Assembly (NCBI GenBank): GCA_041306075.1
Contig: JBFYKH010000027.1
Span: forward strand, 1 to 64,000
Reading direction: 5' to 3'
DNA from: JAHIYG01 sp041306075
GTDB lineage: Archaea; Altiarchaeota; Altiarchaeia; IMC4; SCGC-AAA252-I15
Length of the DNA: 64,000 nt
The notes below the pieces were generated by a model, which saw only the letters and a program-made list of their open reading frames with translations, made no database searches and had not been told where the DNA came from. Shown here one piece after another: positions 16,621-25,901 of this stretch. The position numbers were made by a program, and so were the translations under genes. Within the stretch, counting starts at the first letter, position 1, and each line of letters opens with the position of its first letter.

Positions 16621-17288
16621 AGTACTCCATAGTCATACCGGCCTACAACGAGGAGATGAGGATAGGGAGGACGCTGGAGGCCGTGATTGCGTCCTTCCCG
16701 GACGCCGAAGTCATCGTGGTCGACGACGGCTCGTCGGACGCGACCGCCGCCGTAGCCGAAGCCGCGGGGGCGAGGGTGCTCAGGCACGGCACGAACAGGG
16801 GGAAGGGAGCGGCCGTGAGGACCGGATTCGCCGCCGCTGCCGGGGGCGTCGTGGGGTTCATCGACGCGGACGGCTCCACCGACATGGCGGACGTCAGGAG
16901 GGTCTTGGACGCGGCGGCTGTGGGCGACGTCGCGATAGCGTCGAGGCGGATGAGGGGCGCGGTGATACCCAGGGACCAGCCGCTCAAGAGGAGGCTGGCT
17001 GGGTATGCGCTCAGGTTCCTGCTAGTGACGCTCATGGACTTGAACGTCCTTGACACCCAGTGCGGCTGCAAGGCCCTCTCCAGGAGCGCGCTCGACGCCG
17101 TGCTCCCCGGGATGAGGTGCGAAGGCTTCGAGTTCGACGTCGAGCTCCTGTACCTCGCGAAGAGGCGGGGATTCACGATAGCCGAGCTGCCCGTCACCTG
17201 GACCGACGACGGGGACACCAGGGTGAACGTCCTCAGGGACGGCCTCAAGATGCTCCGGGAGATACTGCGCGTAAGGCTGCGGGGCTGA
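16617..17288 (+). CDS. ALG5-like dolichyl-phosphate glycosyltransferase (GT2)
   Basis: A 223-residue GT-A enzyme. The N-terminus YSIVIPAYNEEMRIGRTLEA binds the nucleotide sugar. VIVVDDGSSDAT, HGTNRGKGAAVRTGF and the DxD motif in FIDADGSTDM follow. The block LNVLDTQCGCKALSRSALD is characteristic of dolichyl-phosphate glucosyltransferases. It makes a polyprenyl-phosphate sugar on the cytoplasmic face. The neighbouring GT-C enzyme would use that product after flipping. It is coupled to that gene by an ATGA overlap. Confidence 0.88.
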   Translation: MKYSIVIPAYNEEMRIGRTLEAVIASFPDAEVIVVDDGSSDATAAVAEAAGARVLRHGTNRGKGAAVRTGFAAAAGGVVGFIDADGSTDMADVRRVLDAAAVGDVAIASRRMRGAVIPRDQPLKRRLAGYALRFLLVTLMDLNVLDTQCGCKALSRSALDAVLPGMRCEGFEFDVELLYLAKRRGFTIAELPVTWTDDGDTRVNVLRDGLKMLREILRVRLRG

Positions 17289-17325
17289 TGCCATTAAAAA
17301 ACAAGGCCGCACATAGTAGCTTCCA

Positions 17326-18828
17326 ATGAAGGTGCTGATAGCCAATCCGCCGTGGTTTGACGAAGGCCACGCCGTCCGGGCCGGGAGCAGGTGGCCGCAC
17401 GGCGAGTTCGACGAGGAGGGCGACAGGACCGGCTACGCCCCGTTCCCGTTCTTCATGGCTTATGCGGCCGCGGTCCTGGAGGCCGCCGGCCACAGGGTCA
17501 GCGTCCTCGACCCCCTGAGCGCGGGGGAGCCGAGGGGGAAGTTCATATCCGACGTTAAGTCGTTCAGCCCGGACCTGGTGGTGATGGAGTCATCGACCCC
17601 GTCAATCAACTACGACCTGAGGACGGCACAGGCCATCAAGGACGAGGTCGGCTGCAAGGTTGCCTTGTGCGGGCCGCACGTGAGCTCGCTGCCTGAGGAC
17701 GTCCTCTCCAACAGGCAGGTCGACTACGTCTTCATGGGCGAGTACGAGTACACGTGCCGCGACGCCGCGGCGGTCGTCGAAGGGAGGCTGAAGCCGAAGG
17801 ACGTGCCGGGCCTCGCCTACAGGGAAGGCGGCATGGTGAAGGTTAACGCCCGGCGGGCGCTCATTGACCTGGACGAGCTCCCCTACCCGGCCCGCCACCT
17901 GATGAGGATGGAAAGCTACTGCGAGCCGTTCATGCAGACGCCTAACGTGCAGCTGATGCAGAGCAGGGGCTGCACCTTCGGCTGCGTCTACTGCCTTTGG
18001 CCGCCCGTCATGTACGGGGGCCTCAACTTCCGCCACAGGAGGGCGGAGAGCATCGTCGAGGAGTGCAGGCACGTCGTCGAGAAGTACCGGGCGAGGGAGC
18101 TTTACTTCGACGACGACACGTTCAACCTCGTCCCCGGCAAGGTGGAGGAGTTCTGCAGGGCTTACAAGGAGTCCGGGATAGGGAGGATATGGGGTGCCAT
18201 GTGCTCGCCGGTGCCCGTTAACCGGAAGCTCCTTGAGACCATGCACGACGCCGGATGCGAGGCCCTGAAGTTCGGCGTGGAGTCAGGCTCAAGGAGGATA
18301 CTGGATCTCGCGAACCGGAAGGCGCAGGACCTCGAGCACGTCGCCAACGTGTTCAGGTGGTGCAGGGAGATAGGCATCAGGACGCACTCGACGTTCATGA
18401 TTGGGCTGCCGGGGGAGACGAGGAAGACCGTGGACGAGACGTACAAATACCTGCTCAGGATTAAGCCCGACTCCTACCAGGTCTCCGTGTGCACCCCCCT
18501 GCCGGGGACGGCGTACTACGACATGGCGAAGGCGAAGGGCCTCCTGCACGCGAAGTGCTGGGATGACTACAGCAACATACACTTCATACACGACAAGCCG
18601 GTCGTCAGCACCGAGGAGCTCAGCCAGGCGGACCTGAAGGCGGCGTCCAACTACGCCAACAACTACCTCATATACCAGCTTTACATGAAGAAGGCCTTGA
18701 GCGAGCCGAGGTGGACTGCGTTCAAGCTGAAGGACACCTACAGGAGGCACGGCCTCGGCACCTTCAAGCTCCTCCACAGGGCCGCGTCCAGGGTGGCGAG
18801 GAACAGGCTGGCCAAGAAACAATGGTGA
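17326..18828 (+). CDS. B12-binding radical SAM protein
   Basis: A 500-residue class B radical SAM enzyme. The N-terminal Rossmann-like B12-binding domain (MKVLIANPPWFDEGHAVRAG to about residue 160, with GPHVSSLPEDVLSNRQVDYVFMGEYE) precedes the cluster motif CTFGCVYC (CxxxCxxC, near residue 215, in MQSRGCTFGCVYCLWP). FGVESGSRRILDLANR and THSTFMIGLPGETRKT are family motifs. Such enzymes methylate or rearrange unactivated carbons. In this position it may modify a sugar or the lipid carrier; that is inference. A TATA-like cattaaaaaac lies about 28 nt upstream, so it probably begins a new transcript. Confidence 0.88.
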   Translation: MKVLIANPPWFDEGHAVRAGSRWPHGEFDEEGDRTGYAPFPFFMAYAAAVLEAAGHRVSVLDPLSAGEPRGKFISDVKSFSPDLVVMESSTPSINYDLRTAQAIKDEVGCKVALCGPHVSSLPEDVLSNRQVDYVFMGEYEYTCRDAAAVVEGRLKPKDVPGLAYREGGMVKVNARRALIDLDELPYPARHLMRMESYCEPFMQTPNVQLMQSRGCTFGCVYCLWPPVMYGGLNFRHRRAESIVEECRHVVEKYRARELYFDDDTFNLVPGKVEEFCRAYKESGIGRIWGAMCSPVPVNRKLLETMHDAGCEALKFGVESGSRRILDLANRKAQDLEHVANVFRWCREIGIRTHSTFMIGLPGETRKTVDETYKYLLRIKPDSYQVSVCTPLPGTAYYDMAKAKGLLHAKCWDDYSNIHFIHDKPVVSTEELSQADLKAASNYANNYLIYQLYMKKALSEPRWTAFKLKDTYRRHGLGTFKLLHRAASRVARNRLAKKQW

Positions 18829-19688
18829 ACGAGCCGGGGATTGCGGTCGTCGTTCCCGCATACAACGCGGGTGGGACAATAGACGAGTGCATAGGCTCCC
18901 TCCTCAAGCTGGATTACCCGAGGGGCCTCCTCGACCTGGTCTTCGTTGACGACGGGAGCGCGGACGACACAGCCCCAAGGATTGCCGCGCACCCCGAGTT
19001 CAGGCTCCTGCGGCAGGAGCATAAGGGCCCCGCCGCCGCCCGGAACCTCGGCTACAGGAGCTCGGCCGCCGACGTGGTCGTTTTCACCGACGCGGACTGC
19101 GTCGTCCCGCCTGACTGGCTCGCGAGGCTGGCAAAGGAGCTCGAGTCCGCGGACGTAGTCGGCGGTGGCCTCGCGCCCGCCTCGTTGGACACGGCCGCGG
19201 AACGCTTCGAGCAGGCCAGGAGGGAGAGGCTGTACGGGAGCGCGAGGAGGTTCGTGGACGCCCTCCCGAGCTGCAACCTCGCGTTCAAGCGCTGCGTCCT
19301 CGACGAGGTTGGGGGATTCGACGAGGACTACAGGTGGGCCTCCGCCGAAGACTATGACCTGTGCCGGAGGGTGAAGGCGAAGGGGCACAGAATACTCTAC
19401 GAGCCTTCGCTGACGGTCGTCCACAGGCACGTGACAGACTGGGGGAGCCTCACAAGGAAGGCGTACGTCCACGGAAGGGAGATTATGCTGTACAGGAGGA
19501 AGAGCGGGGAGGGCGCCGTATTCGAGGCCTTCAAGCTCGCCGGGAAGGCCATGGCGCTCCCGCTTATTACCGCCGGACGGTATAAGTTGACGATGGCCTG
19601 GCACGGGCTCATGTATGAGGCTTACGGCCTGGCCGGCCAGGCGGACGGACTCATCAGGTACTACGCGGGGGCTTATGGCAAGCATTGA
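18822..19688 (+). CDS. GT2 family glycosyltransferase
   Basis: A 288-residue GT-A glycosyltransferase. GIAVVVPAYNAGGTIDECI begins the fold, and DLVFVDDGSADDTA, PAAARNLGYRSS and the DxD motif VVFTDADCVVPPDW follow. CNLAFKRCVLDEVGGFDEDY and SAEDYDLCRRVKAKG are the acceptor-side motifs of family 2. The C-terminal 60 residues are amphipathic and may touch the membrane (ALPLITAGRYKLTMAWHGLM). ATG 18822 overlaps the preceding stop by seven bases. It should add one sugar to the growing lipid-linked glycan. Sugar specificity cannot be read. Confidence 0.88.
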   Translation: MVNEPGIAVVVPAYNAGGTIDECIGSLLKLDYPRGLLDLVFVDDGSADDTAPRIAAHPEFRLLRQEHKGPAAARNLGYRSSAADVVVFTDADCVVPPDWLARLAKELESADVVGGGLAPASLDTAAERFEQARRERLYGSARRFVDALPSCNLAFKRCVLDEVGGFDEDYRWASAEDYDLCRRVKAKGHRILYEPSLTVVHRHVTDWGSLTRKAYVHGREIMLYRRKSGEGAVFEAFKLAGKAMALPLITAGRYKLTMAWHGLMYEAYGLAGQADGLIRYYAGAYGKH

Positions 19689-20247
19689 CCTCGGATGCGG
19701 GCTCAGGAAGGCCGAGGGGGCGTTCGGAGTGGACATCGCGATGGTCGGGGGGGTGGACGTCGTATGCGACCTCGAAGGCGAGTTCCCGTTCAGGGACGGG
19801 TGCATAGACACGGTCTACGCTAGTCACTGCATAGAGCACATAGGGGACACGCTGAGGTTCATGGGGGAGGTGAACCGGGTCCTCGCGCCTGGGGGGCGGG
19901 CCGTGTTGACGGTGCCCCTGGCCGGGAGCCCGAACTCCTACCAGGCGGATCACAAGCACTTCTTCAGGGCGAGGGACTTCTACTACTACGACGACGGGAA
20001 CGCATGCCACTACTACGTGGCGAAGGCCGGCTCCTTCATGCTCGAGTCCGTCAGGTACGGGCACGGGTACCCGCTGTGGATTCCACCCCTCTGGCTCGTG
20101 GGCGCAGCCCTCGCGTCGGTCCTGAATGCGGCGCCCGTCTTTCTGAGGGAAGCCTACGAAAACTTCCTCCTGACCTTCCTCCCCATGAAGGAGTTCACCG
20201 TGACCCTGGAGAAGCCCGGGACGGTTAAAAAGCCCGCCAAGGTATAG
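19675..20247 (+). CDS. SAM-dependent methyltransferase (type 11)
   Basis: A 190-residue class I methyltransferase missing the first beta-strand extension. It begins MASIDLGCGLRKAEGAFGVD, so motif I (DLGCG) is at the very N-terminus. ASHCIEHIGDTLRFMGEVNR, VLAPGGRAVLTVPLAGSPNS and FFRARDFYYY follow. It overlaps the preceding GT2 gene by 14 nt and likely methylates a sugar of the glycan. The C-terminal hydrophobic segment (IPPLWLVGAALASVLNAAPV) suggests membrane association. Confidence 0.8.
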   Translation: MASIDLGCGLRKAEGAFGVDIAMVGGVDVVCDLEGEFPFRDGCIDTVYASHCIEHIGDTLRFMGEVNRVLAPGGRAVLTVPLAGSPNSYQADHKHFFRARDFYYYDDGNACHYYVAKAGSFMLESVRYGHGYPLWIPPLWLVGAALASVLNAAPVFLREAYENFLLTFLPMKEFTVTLEKPGTVKKPAKV

Positions 20248-20253
20248 TTAAGC

Positions 20254-22110
20254 ATGTGCGGCATCGTGGGCGCGATGGGCCTTCAGGACAGGGATCTCGT
20301 CAGGTCCATGATGGACGCCGTCCGGCACAGGGGCCCGGACGACAGCGGATTCTATGTCGGCGACGGCGTCAGCCTCGGGCACATGCGCCTAAGCATAATC
20401 GACCTTTCCGCCCGGGGCCGCCAGCCCATGGGCAACGAGGACGGGACAATCCAGATAACCTACAACGGCGAAGTCTTCAACTACAGGCAGTTGAGGGCGG
20501 AGCTTGAGGCCGCGGGGCACACGTTCCTAAGCGACACCGACACCGAATGCCTCGTCCACGGCTACGAGGAATGGGGCCTCGGATTCGTCAGGAGGCTCCG
20601 GGGCCAGTTCGCGTTCGGCCTATGGGACGGCCTCAATCGGAGGCTCGTACTGTGCCGGGACCGCGCCGGCATACTTCCCCTGTACTACGCGGAGTTGGAC
20701 GGCATAGTCCTGTTCGCGTCGGAGCTGAAGGCTCTCCTCAGGTACGAGCCGCTGAAGCCGAGGCTCGACTACAGGGCGCTCGACAACTACCTCACGTTCC
20801 AGTACGTCCCGGAGCCGGACACCATACTAGAGGGCGTCAGGAAGCTCGAGCCCGCGCACATGAGGGTGTGGGACAGGGAGGGTGTGAGGGACGTCAGGTA
20901 CTGGGACCTCGACATCGGACGAGTGTCCGACCTGGGCGAGGCGGAGTGCGTGAGGGAGCTGACAGCCCGCCTCACCGACTCCGTGCGGGCGAGGCTGGCG
21001 AGCGACGTTCCCCTCGGCGTCCACCTGTCCGGCGGCATAGACTCGAGCGCGATAACGGCGGTGGCGGCCTCCCTAATCAAGGAGCCTGTGAGGACGTTCA
21101 GCATAGGGTACGGGCATGACGAGGTCGACGAACTGAAGCATGCGAGGCTCGTCGCCGAACACCTTGGGACCGACCACCATGAGATAGTGGTCGGCGCCGA
21201 CGAGGTCCTCGGCGAACTCGAGGAAGTCGTCTGGCACCTGGACGAGCCGAACGGGGACCCCGCGCAGATTCCCGAATATTTCCTCGCCAAACACACTAAA
21301 CGGCATGTCAGCGTCGTCTTCAACGGCGGCGGCGCCGACGAGGTCTTCGGCGGCTACAGGGCCTACAGGTACATGGCGGCTGCGGAGAGGCTGAGGAGGT
21401 CGGCTCCCGGGCCCCTGAGGCGGGCGATGAGGCCCCTCAGGAATCTCCCCATGCCGGCCCGGCACAGGCGGTACGTGGACTACGTCAGCTCAGGGGACGA
21501 GGACAGGATTTACTGGGGGCAGGGACTCATGTTCGGCGACCTGGAGCGCGGGAAACTCTACTCGGCGGGCCTGTGCGCGAGGACGGCGGGGAACGACCCC
21601 GCCCTGATGATTAAGAGGCACTTCGACGAGAAGGCGCCGGAGCGCCCGGGGATGCTCAACCTCCTCAGCTACGTCGACTTGAAGGGGTGGGTGCCGGGCA
21701 ACTGCCTGTCTAAGCTGGACAGGGTGATGATGGCCCACGCGGTGGAGGCGAGGGTGCCGTACCTGGACCACCTGCTCGTCGAGTATGCTATGACGATTCC
21801 CCCGCACCTGAAGCTGAAGGGCGGCGTCGAAAAGCACATACTCAGGAAGGCGATGGCGGGGAGGCTGCCGGAGGCGATAACGAAGAGGCCGAAGAAGGGC
21901 TTCGGAGTCCCCACCAACCACTGGCTGTTCAGGGACGTGAACGACGCGGTCTCGGAGAGGCTCATGAAGTCGAGGTTCATCAGGGAATGCTTCAGGCCGG
22001 AGAGGGTGCGCTTCCTCGCGAAGGGGACGCGGGACTACAGGCATTCGAGCCAGCTCTACGGCCTCCTGGTGCTGGACATGTGGCATGAGAGGTATCTGGG
22101 GGGAAGATGA
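20254..22110 (+). CDS. asnB: Glutamine-hydrolysing asparagine synthase (AsnB family)
   Basis: A 618-residue enzyme with complete domains. The class II glutaminase begins MCGIVGAMGLQDRD with Cys2 as nucleophile after Met removal, then RHRGPDDSGFY and MGNEDGTIQITYNGEVFN. The synthetase domain has the PP-loop LGVHLSGGIDSSAITA near residue 260, and FNGGGADEVFGGYRAYRY. In surface-polysaccharide clusters, AsnB paralogues often amidate a sugar carboxylate rather than make free asparagine. The position between glycosyltransferases suggests that role. A 4-nt overlap couples it to the following GT4 gene. Confidence 0.9.
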   Translation: MCGIVGAMGLQDRDLVRSMMDAVRHRGPDDSGFYVGDGVSLGHMRLSIIDLSARGRQPMGNEDGTIQITYNGEVFNYRQLRAELEAAGHTFLSDTDTECLVHGYEEWGLGFVRRLRGQFAFGLWDGLNRRLVLCRDRAGILPLYYAELDGIVLFASELKALLRYEPLKPRLDYRALDNYLTFQYVPEPDTILEGVRKLEPAHMRVWDREGVRDVRYWDLDIGRVSDLGEAECVRELTARLTDSVRARLASDVPLGVHLSGGIDSSAITAVAASLIKEPVRTFSIGYGHDEVDELKHARLVAEHLGTDHHEIVVGADEVLGELEEVVWHLDEPNGDPAQIPEYFLAKHTKRHVSVVFNGGGADEVFGGYRAYRYMAAAERLRRSAPGPLRRAMRPLRNLPMPARHRRYVDYVSSGDEDRIYWGQGLMFGDLERGKLYSAGLCARTAGNDPALMIKRHFDEKAPERPGMLNLLSYVDLKGWVPGNCLSKLDRVMMAHAVEARVPYLDHLLVEYAMTIPPHLKLKGGVEKHILRKAMAGRLPEAITKRPKKGFGVPTNHWLFRDVNDAVSERLMKSRFIRECFRPERVRFLAKGTRDYRHSSQLYGLLVLDMWHERYLGGR

Positions 22111-23258
22111 GAGTCTGCATGTTCGCGATGATGGCCCCCATCCACGCGCTCGGGGGGATGGAGGTGCACTCCCTCGAGCTTGCGAAGGGCCTTGCCGCAT
22201 CCGGGCATGACGTAACACTCATAACCGGCAGGCACCCGGGGGGAATCAGGGAGGAGTCCGTCGGGGGGGTGAGGGTCCGCTACGCCGACGTGGCCGCCAC
22301 GAGCAGGAGGCCGATGGAGAGGAGGTGCCTGGACGCCTTCAGGGAGCTTCAGGGGCGGGGGGGATTCGACGTCGTCCACAGCCAGTCCTTCTCCGCATAC
22401 TATTACGTCAGGGACGGCCTCAAGGAGAGGTACGGCATACCGCTCGTGACGACGATGCACGGCACCGCCCGCGGAGAGAAGCGGAGCATCCTCAACCAGG
22501 GCCTGGACGCGATGACTGTGCCCAAGTACCTGTTCCACACGTTCAACCACCATTTCAGGACGGTGGATCTCGTGAGGGGGAGCGACGCCGTCATCGCCGT
22601 CAACCGGGAGCTCGCCGAAACCATACCCGGCGACTTCGGCGTCAGCCCTGACAGGGTGAGGGTCGTGCACAACGGCGTGGACACTGAGAGGTTCAAGCCG
22701 GGGACGGCGCCGCCGGCAGGCAGGAACGTCCTCAGCGTGTCCCTCCTCCACAGGCAGAAGGGCCTGCAGCACCTGATAAAGGCGTTCGCCCTGGTGGCCG
22801 AGAGCTTCCCGGACGCCCGCCTCCACATAGTCGGGGACGGCCCGTACCGAGGCGAACTGGAGGCGCAGGCGAAGAGGCTGGGCGGCCGCGTGGAATTCGT
22901 GGGAAGGGTGCCTAACGCCGAGCTCCCAGGCTATTACAACGGCTGCGACGTGTTCGCGATACCGAGCTTCGGCGTCGAAGGCCTCCCGATGGTGGAATTG
23001 GAGGCGATGTCCTCCGGGAAACCTGTAGTGGCCTCGGACATCGGCGGCATACCGTCCGTGATATCCGACGGCGTCAACGGCCTCCTATTCAAGCCGAAGG
23101 ACGTGGACGGGCTCGCCGAACGGCTCGTCAGGGTGCTGTCGGACAGGAAGCTGGCGGCCTCTCTAGGGGCGGCCGCGAGGAAGACGATAGTCGACGGCTT
23201 CAGCGTCGAGAGGATGGTGGCCGACACAAGCAGGGTCTACGGGGAGGTGGTGGGGTGA
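22107..23258 (+). CDS. GT4 family glycosyltransferase
   Basis: A 383-residue GT-B enzyme. The N-terminal domain has the GGMEVHSLELAKGLAASGH acceptor loop. The C-terminal domain has PDRVRVVHNGVDTERFKPG, VSLLHRQKGLQHLIKAFA, LHIVGDGPYRGELEAQAK and the family signature AIPSFGVEGLPMVELEAMSS (EX7E with E in EGLPMVELE). It transfers a sugar from a nucleotide donor with retention of configuration. It is translationally coupled to asnB upstream and to the next GT4 gene downstream. Confidence 0.9.
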   Translation: MRVCMFAMMAPIHALGGMEVHSLELAKGLAASGHDVTLITGRHPGGIREESVGGVRVRYADVAATSRRPMERRCLDAFRELQGRGGFDVVHSQSFSAYYYVRDGLKERYGIPLVTTMHGTARGEKRSILNQGLDAMTVPKYLFHTFNHHFRTVDLVRGSDAVIAVNRELAETIPGDFGVSPDRVRVVHNGVDTERFKPGTAPPAGRNVLSVSLLHRQKGLQHLIKAFALVAESFPDARLHIVGDGPYRGELEAQAKRLGGRVEFVGRVPNAELPGYYNGCDVFAIPSFGVEGLPMVELEAMSSGKPVVASDIGGIPSVISDGVNGLLFKPKDVDGLAERLVRVLSDRKLAASLGAAARKTIVDGFSVERMVADTSRVYGEVVG

Positions 23259-24382
23259 GGATAGGGATGACCTCAATAGTCTTCGGGAGGCAGGGGGGCA
23301 TAGCGAGGTACGTCGCCGAGCTCGCCGGACGCTTCGCGAAGGATAACGAAGTCCACGTGGTCACCTCCAGGCAGGAGGCGGCGGCCGACGGAGTCACAGC
23401 CCACATGAGGAGGATAATCTGGAGGCCGATATCCCTTCAGGTCGCCTCCGCCGCATACGCCTACACGCGCGCCCTCAACATGCTGAGGAGGGATGGAACA
23501 ATAGAATTGTCTCATGGGCAGGGGGCGGAGATGCTGTCGCCGGACGTGGTCACCGCCCACAGCTGCCAGAAGGCCGCGGTACGGGCGCTGGCCCTGGAGC
23601 GCGGAGAAGCCTGGAGGCTCCTGAAAAGTTTCGAGCCCAGGAACAACGTGGTCCTGGCCATTGAGGGGAGGAACGTCCGCGACGCGAAGCGGATAATCGC
23701 GGTCTCGAAGACTGTGAAGGAGGAAATCGTCCGCGAGTACCGGGTCCCGGCGGAGAAGATAGACGTCATTTACAACGGCGTCGACACCGGCGAGTTCGCG
23801 CCCGCCAACAGGCTCTCCATGAGGGAGCCCCTGAGGAGGAGGATGGGATACTCGAGCGAGGACCGGGTGCTCATGTTCAGCGGCTGGGAGTTCAGGAGGA
23901 AGGGCCTGAAGCACATAATAGACGCCCTCACGAACCTCGATGATTCCGTGAAGCTCCTCGTCGTCGGCGGGGCGGACCCGACCCCGTACACGGCGCAGGC
24001 GCGGAGGCTCTCGGTCATGAGCCGGATCGCGTTCGCAGGCCACCAGGTCGACATGAGGGCGTACTACGCCGCGGCGGACGCGTTCGTCTTCCCGACGAGC
24101 TATGAGCCCTTCGGCCTCGTCATAACCGAGGCCATGGCCTCGGGCCTGCCGGTCATTACGACCAGGACCGCGGGGGCTGCCGAAATCATAACAGACGGCG
24201 TCGACGGCATGCTCCTCTCAAGACCCGGCGACACAGAGGAGTTGGCGGGGAAGCTGAAGGCGGTCCTGGACGGCGGGGAAGCCGGGAGGATTGGGGCGGC
24301 GGCCCGGAAGACCGCCGAAAAATATTCATGGGACAGCGTGGCAGAGAAGACGCTCAGTACCTACCGCGACGTCATCCGCTGA
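23255..24382 (+). CDS. GT4 family glycosyltransferase
   Basis: A 375-residue GT-B enzyme beginning with GTG (GTGA overlap with the previous stop): MRIGMTSIVFGRQGGIARYV. The C-terminal half has KIDVIYNGVDTGEFAPAN, MFSGWEFRRKGLKHIIDAL, LLVVGGADPTPYTAQA and FPTSYEPFGLVITEAMASGL, with the EX7E pair in EPFGLVITE. The N-terminus is GGIARYVAELAGRF, like mannosyl- or glucosyltransferases of LPS-type clusters. Its 3' end overlaps the convergent flippase gene by 11 nt, marking the boundary between the two halves of the island. Confidence 0.9.
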   Translation: MRIGMTSIVFGRQGGIARYVAELAGRFAKDNEVHVVTSRQEAAADGVTAHMRRIIWRPISLQVASAAYAYTRALNMLRRDGTIELSHGQGAEMLSPDVVTAHSCQKAAVRALALERGEAWRLLKSFEPRNNVVLAIEGRNVRDAKRIIAVSKTVKEEIVREYRVPAEKIDVIYNGVDTGEFAPANRLSMREPLRRRMGYSSEDRVLMFSGWEFRRKGLKHIIDALTNLDDSVKLLVVGGADPTPYTAQARRLSVMSRIAFAGHQVDMRAYYAAADAFVFPTSYEPFGLVITEAMASGLPVITTRTAGAAEIITDGVDGMLLSRPGDTEELAGKLKAVLDGGEAGRIGAAARKTAEKYSWDSVAEKTLSTYRDVIR

Positions 24383-25901
24383 CGCCGTGCGAGAGGACGC
24401 CGGCAAACCCGCGCCTGATTGCCGCCGGCGCCCCCGCCTTCTCCAGGAGGACGTCCGCGATTTCCGCGTCCTCGCGCCTCAGGCCCCTCAAAGCCAGAAG
24501 CGCAAGCGAGTACACCGCGAACAGTGAGGCGGCGGACAGCACCAGCGAGGCCGCCGGCGCCGACACCGCGCCCTTCACGATGTAGGCGGCCGCGAGCGCG
24601 ACGAGTGATGAGAACACAATCTTCCCCACCCGCGCCTTGGAGTACGTGAGGCCGACCACCACGCGCACATGACTGTATGATAGCGCGAGTATTAGGAGTG
24701 AGGATGCGAGCGCCGCGGCCGCGGACCCCGCCATCCCGAACGGGGGGATGAGTGTCAGGTTCAGGATGACGTTCGCCACAGCCCCGGCCCCCAGGTTCCT
24801 CGCGTTCACCTTCGGCCTGCCTTCCGCGTTGATGAGCTCCGTGAATAACGTCGACAGGCCGATGGAGAACGTGCACAGCGAGAGTATCTGCAGGGGCAGC
24901 GCCCCTGACGCGTAATCCGGCTTGACGAAGAACACCAGTAGCTCCCGGGAGAACGCGGCCACCGCGACCGACAGGGGCAGGAACAGGAGGAAGAAGGACT
25001 CGAACAGGTACGACGTGATGTGCCTTATCCGCTCGAGCCTGCCGGCCCCGAACAGCTCCGAGACCACGGGGGAGAATATCTGCAGGGCCGCGAGGAAGAA
25101 GAGGAGGCTCACCGTCGACGCCAGGTAGGCGACGTTGTAGACTGCCACCTGTCCGGGCCCGGTGAAGTACTGCAGCAGGAATATGGACGTCCAGGCGAGG
25201 AGGTTGTTGGCCGTCGTGTAGACGACGTTGAAGGCGCCGAAGCTGAAGAGCTTGACTGCCAGGGCGCGGTCGTACGAGGAGCCGAGACCGAAAGTCCTCA
25301 CCTCATAGGCGGCCAAGAGGAGCGTGGAGGCGAGGAAGGAGAGGGCTACGAGGCCCATCACCCCATAGACCGTCGACGCCAGGTACGCGGCGGCCGCGAC
25401 CGCCAGGAGGCGGGCGAGGTTCTGGAGCATGTTGAACGTCGATGACACCTCCGGCCTCCTGAAGCCGCTCACCACCCCGGCGAACATGTTGCTCACGGAA
25501 GTCAATGCGACTACCGACGCCATGAACAGGAGGGACGGCCAGTCGATGCCCAGGATACCGGCCGCCCAGGCGATGTAGCAGGCGACGAGTGCGATGAGGA
25601 GGAGTAGGGCGTTCAACGCCATGCCCGTCCATATCGTGGACTCGACGCCGCGCCCGTCGCCGCTTCCCCGGTAGTATGCCACGTACCTTGACACGGACGA
25701 GGATATGTGGGGTATGAGGCCGCAGACGAACAGGCCCAGGGAGAAGACGAATATGAAGCTGCCGTATTCCTCCCGGCTGAACCAGCGGACGAATATCAGG
25801 TGGAAGACGTAGCCGAGCGAGCGGGAGATTATTAGGAGGAGCATCACTGTCACGGACGCCTTCAGCATCATGTTCCTGAGGGGTGTTTCGTCGTCTGTCA
25901 T
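24372..25901 (-). CDS. Wzx-like polysaccharide flippase (MATE/MOP superfamily)
   Basis: A 509-residue protein with about 12-14 membrane segments. The start LRNMMLKASVTVMLLLIISR and YVFHLIFVRWFSREEYGSFI match the oligosaccharide-flippase pattern, where a Gln/Arg-rich first cytoplasmic loop follows helix 1. LNAEGRPKVNARNLGAGAV in the second half repeats the internal pseudo-symmetry. It probably moves the lipid-linked oligosaccharide outward for transfer to surface proteins. It is coupled to the upstream GT4 gene by a 4-nt overlap. No oligosaccharyltransferase (AglB) is in the window. Confidence 0.88.
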   Translation of the reverse strand: MTDDETPLRNMMLKASVTVMLLLIISRSLGYVFHLIFVRWFSREEYGSFIFVFSLGLFVCGLIPHISSSVSRYVAYYRGSGDGRGVESTIWTGMALNALLLLIALVACYIAWAAGILGIDWPSLLFMASVVALTSVSNMFAGVVSGFRRPEVSSTFNMLQNLARLLAVAAAAYLASTVYGVMGLVALSFLASTLLLAAYEVRTFGLGSSYDRALAVKLFSFGAFNVVYTTANNLLAWTSIFLLQYFTGPGQVAVYNVAYLASTVSLLFFLAALQIFSPVVSELFGAGRLERIRHITSYLFESFFLLFLPLSVAVAAFSRELLVFFVKPDYASGALPLQILSLCTFSIGLSTLFTELINAEGRPKVNARNLGAGAVANVILNLTLIPPFGMAGSAAAALASSLLILALSYSHVRVVVGLTYSKARVGKIVFSSLVALAAAYIVKGAVSAPAASLVLSAASLFAVYSLALLALRGLRREDAEIADVLLEKAGAPAAIRRGFAGVLSHGVSG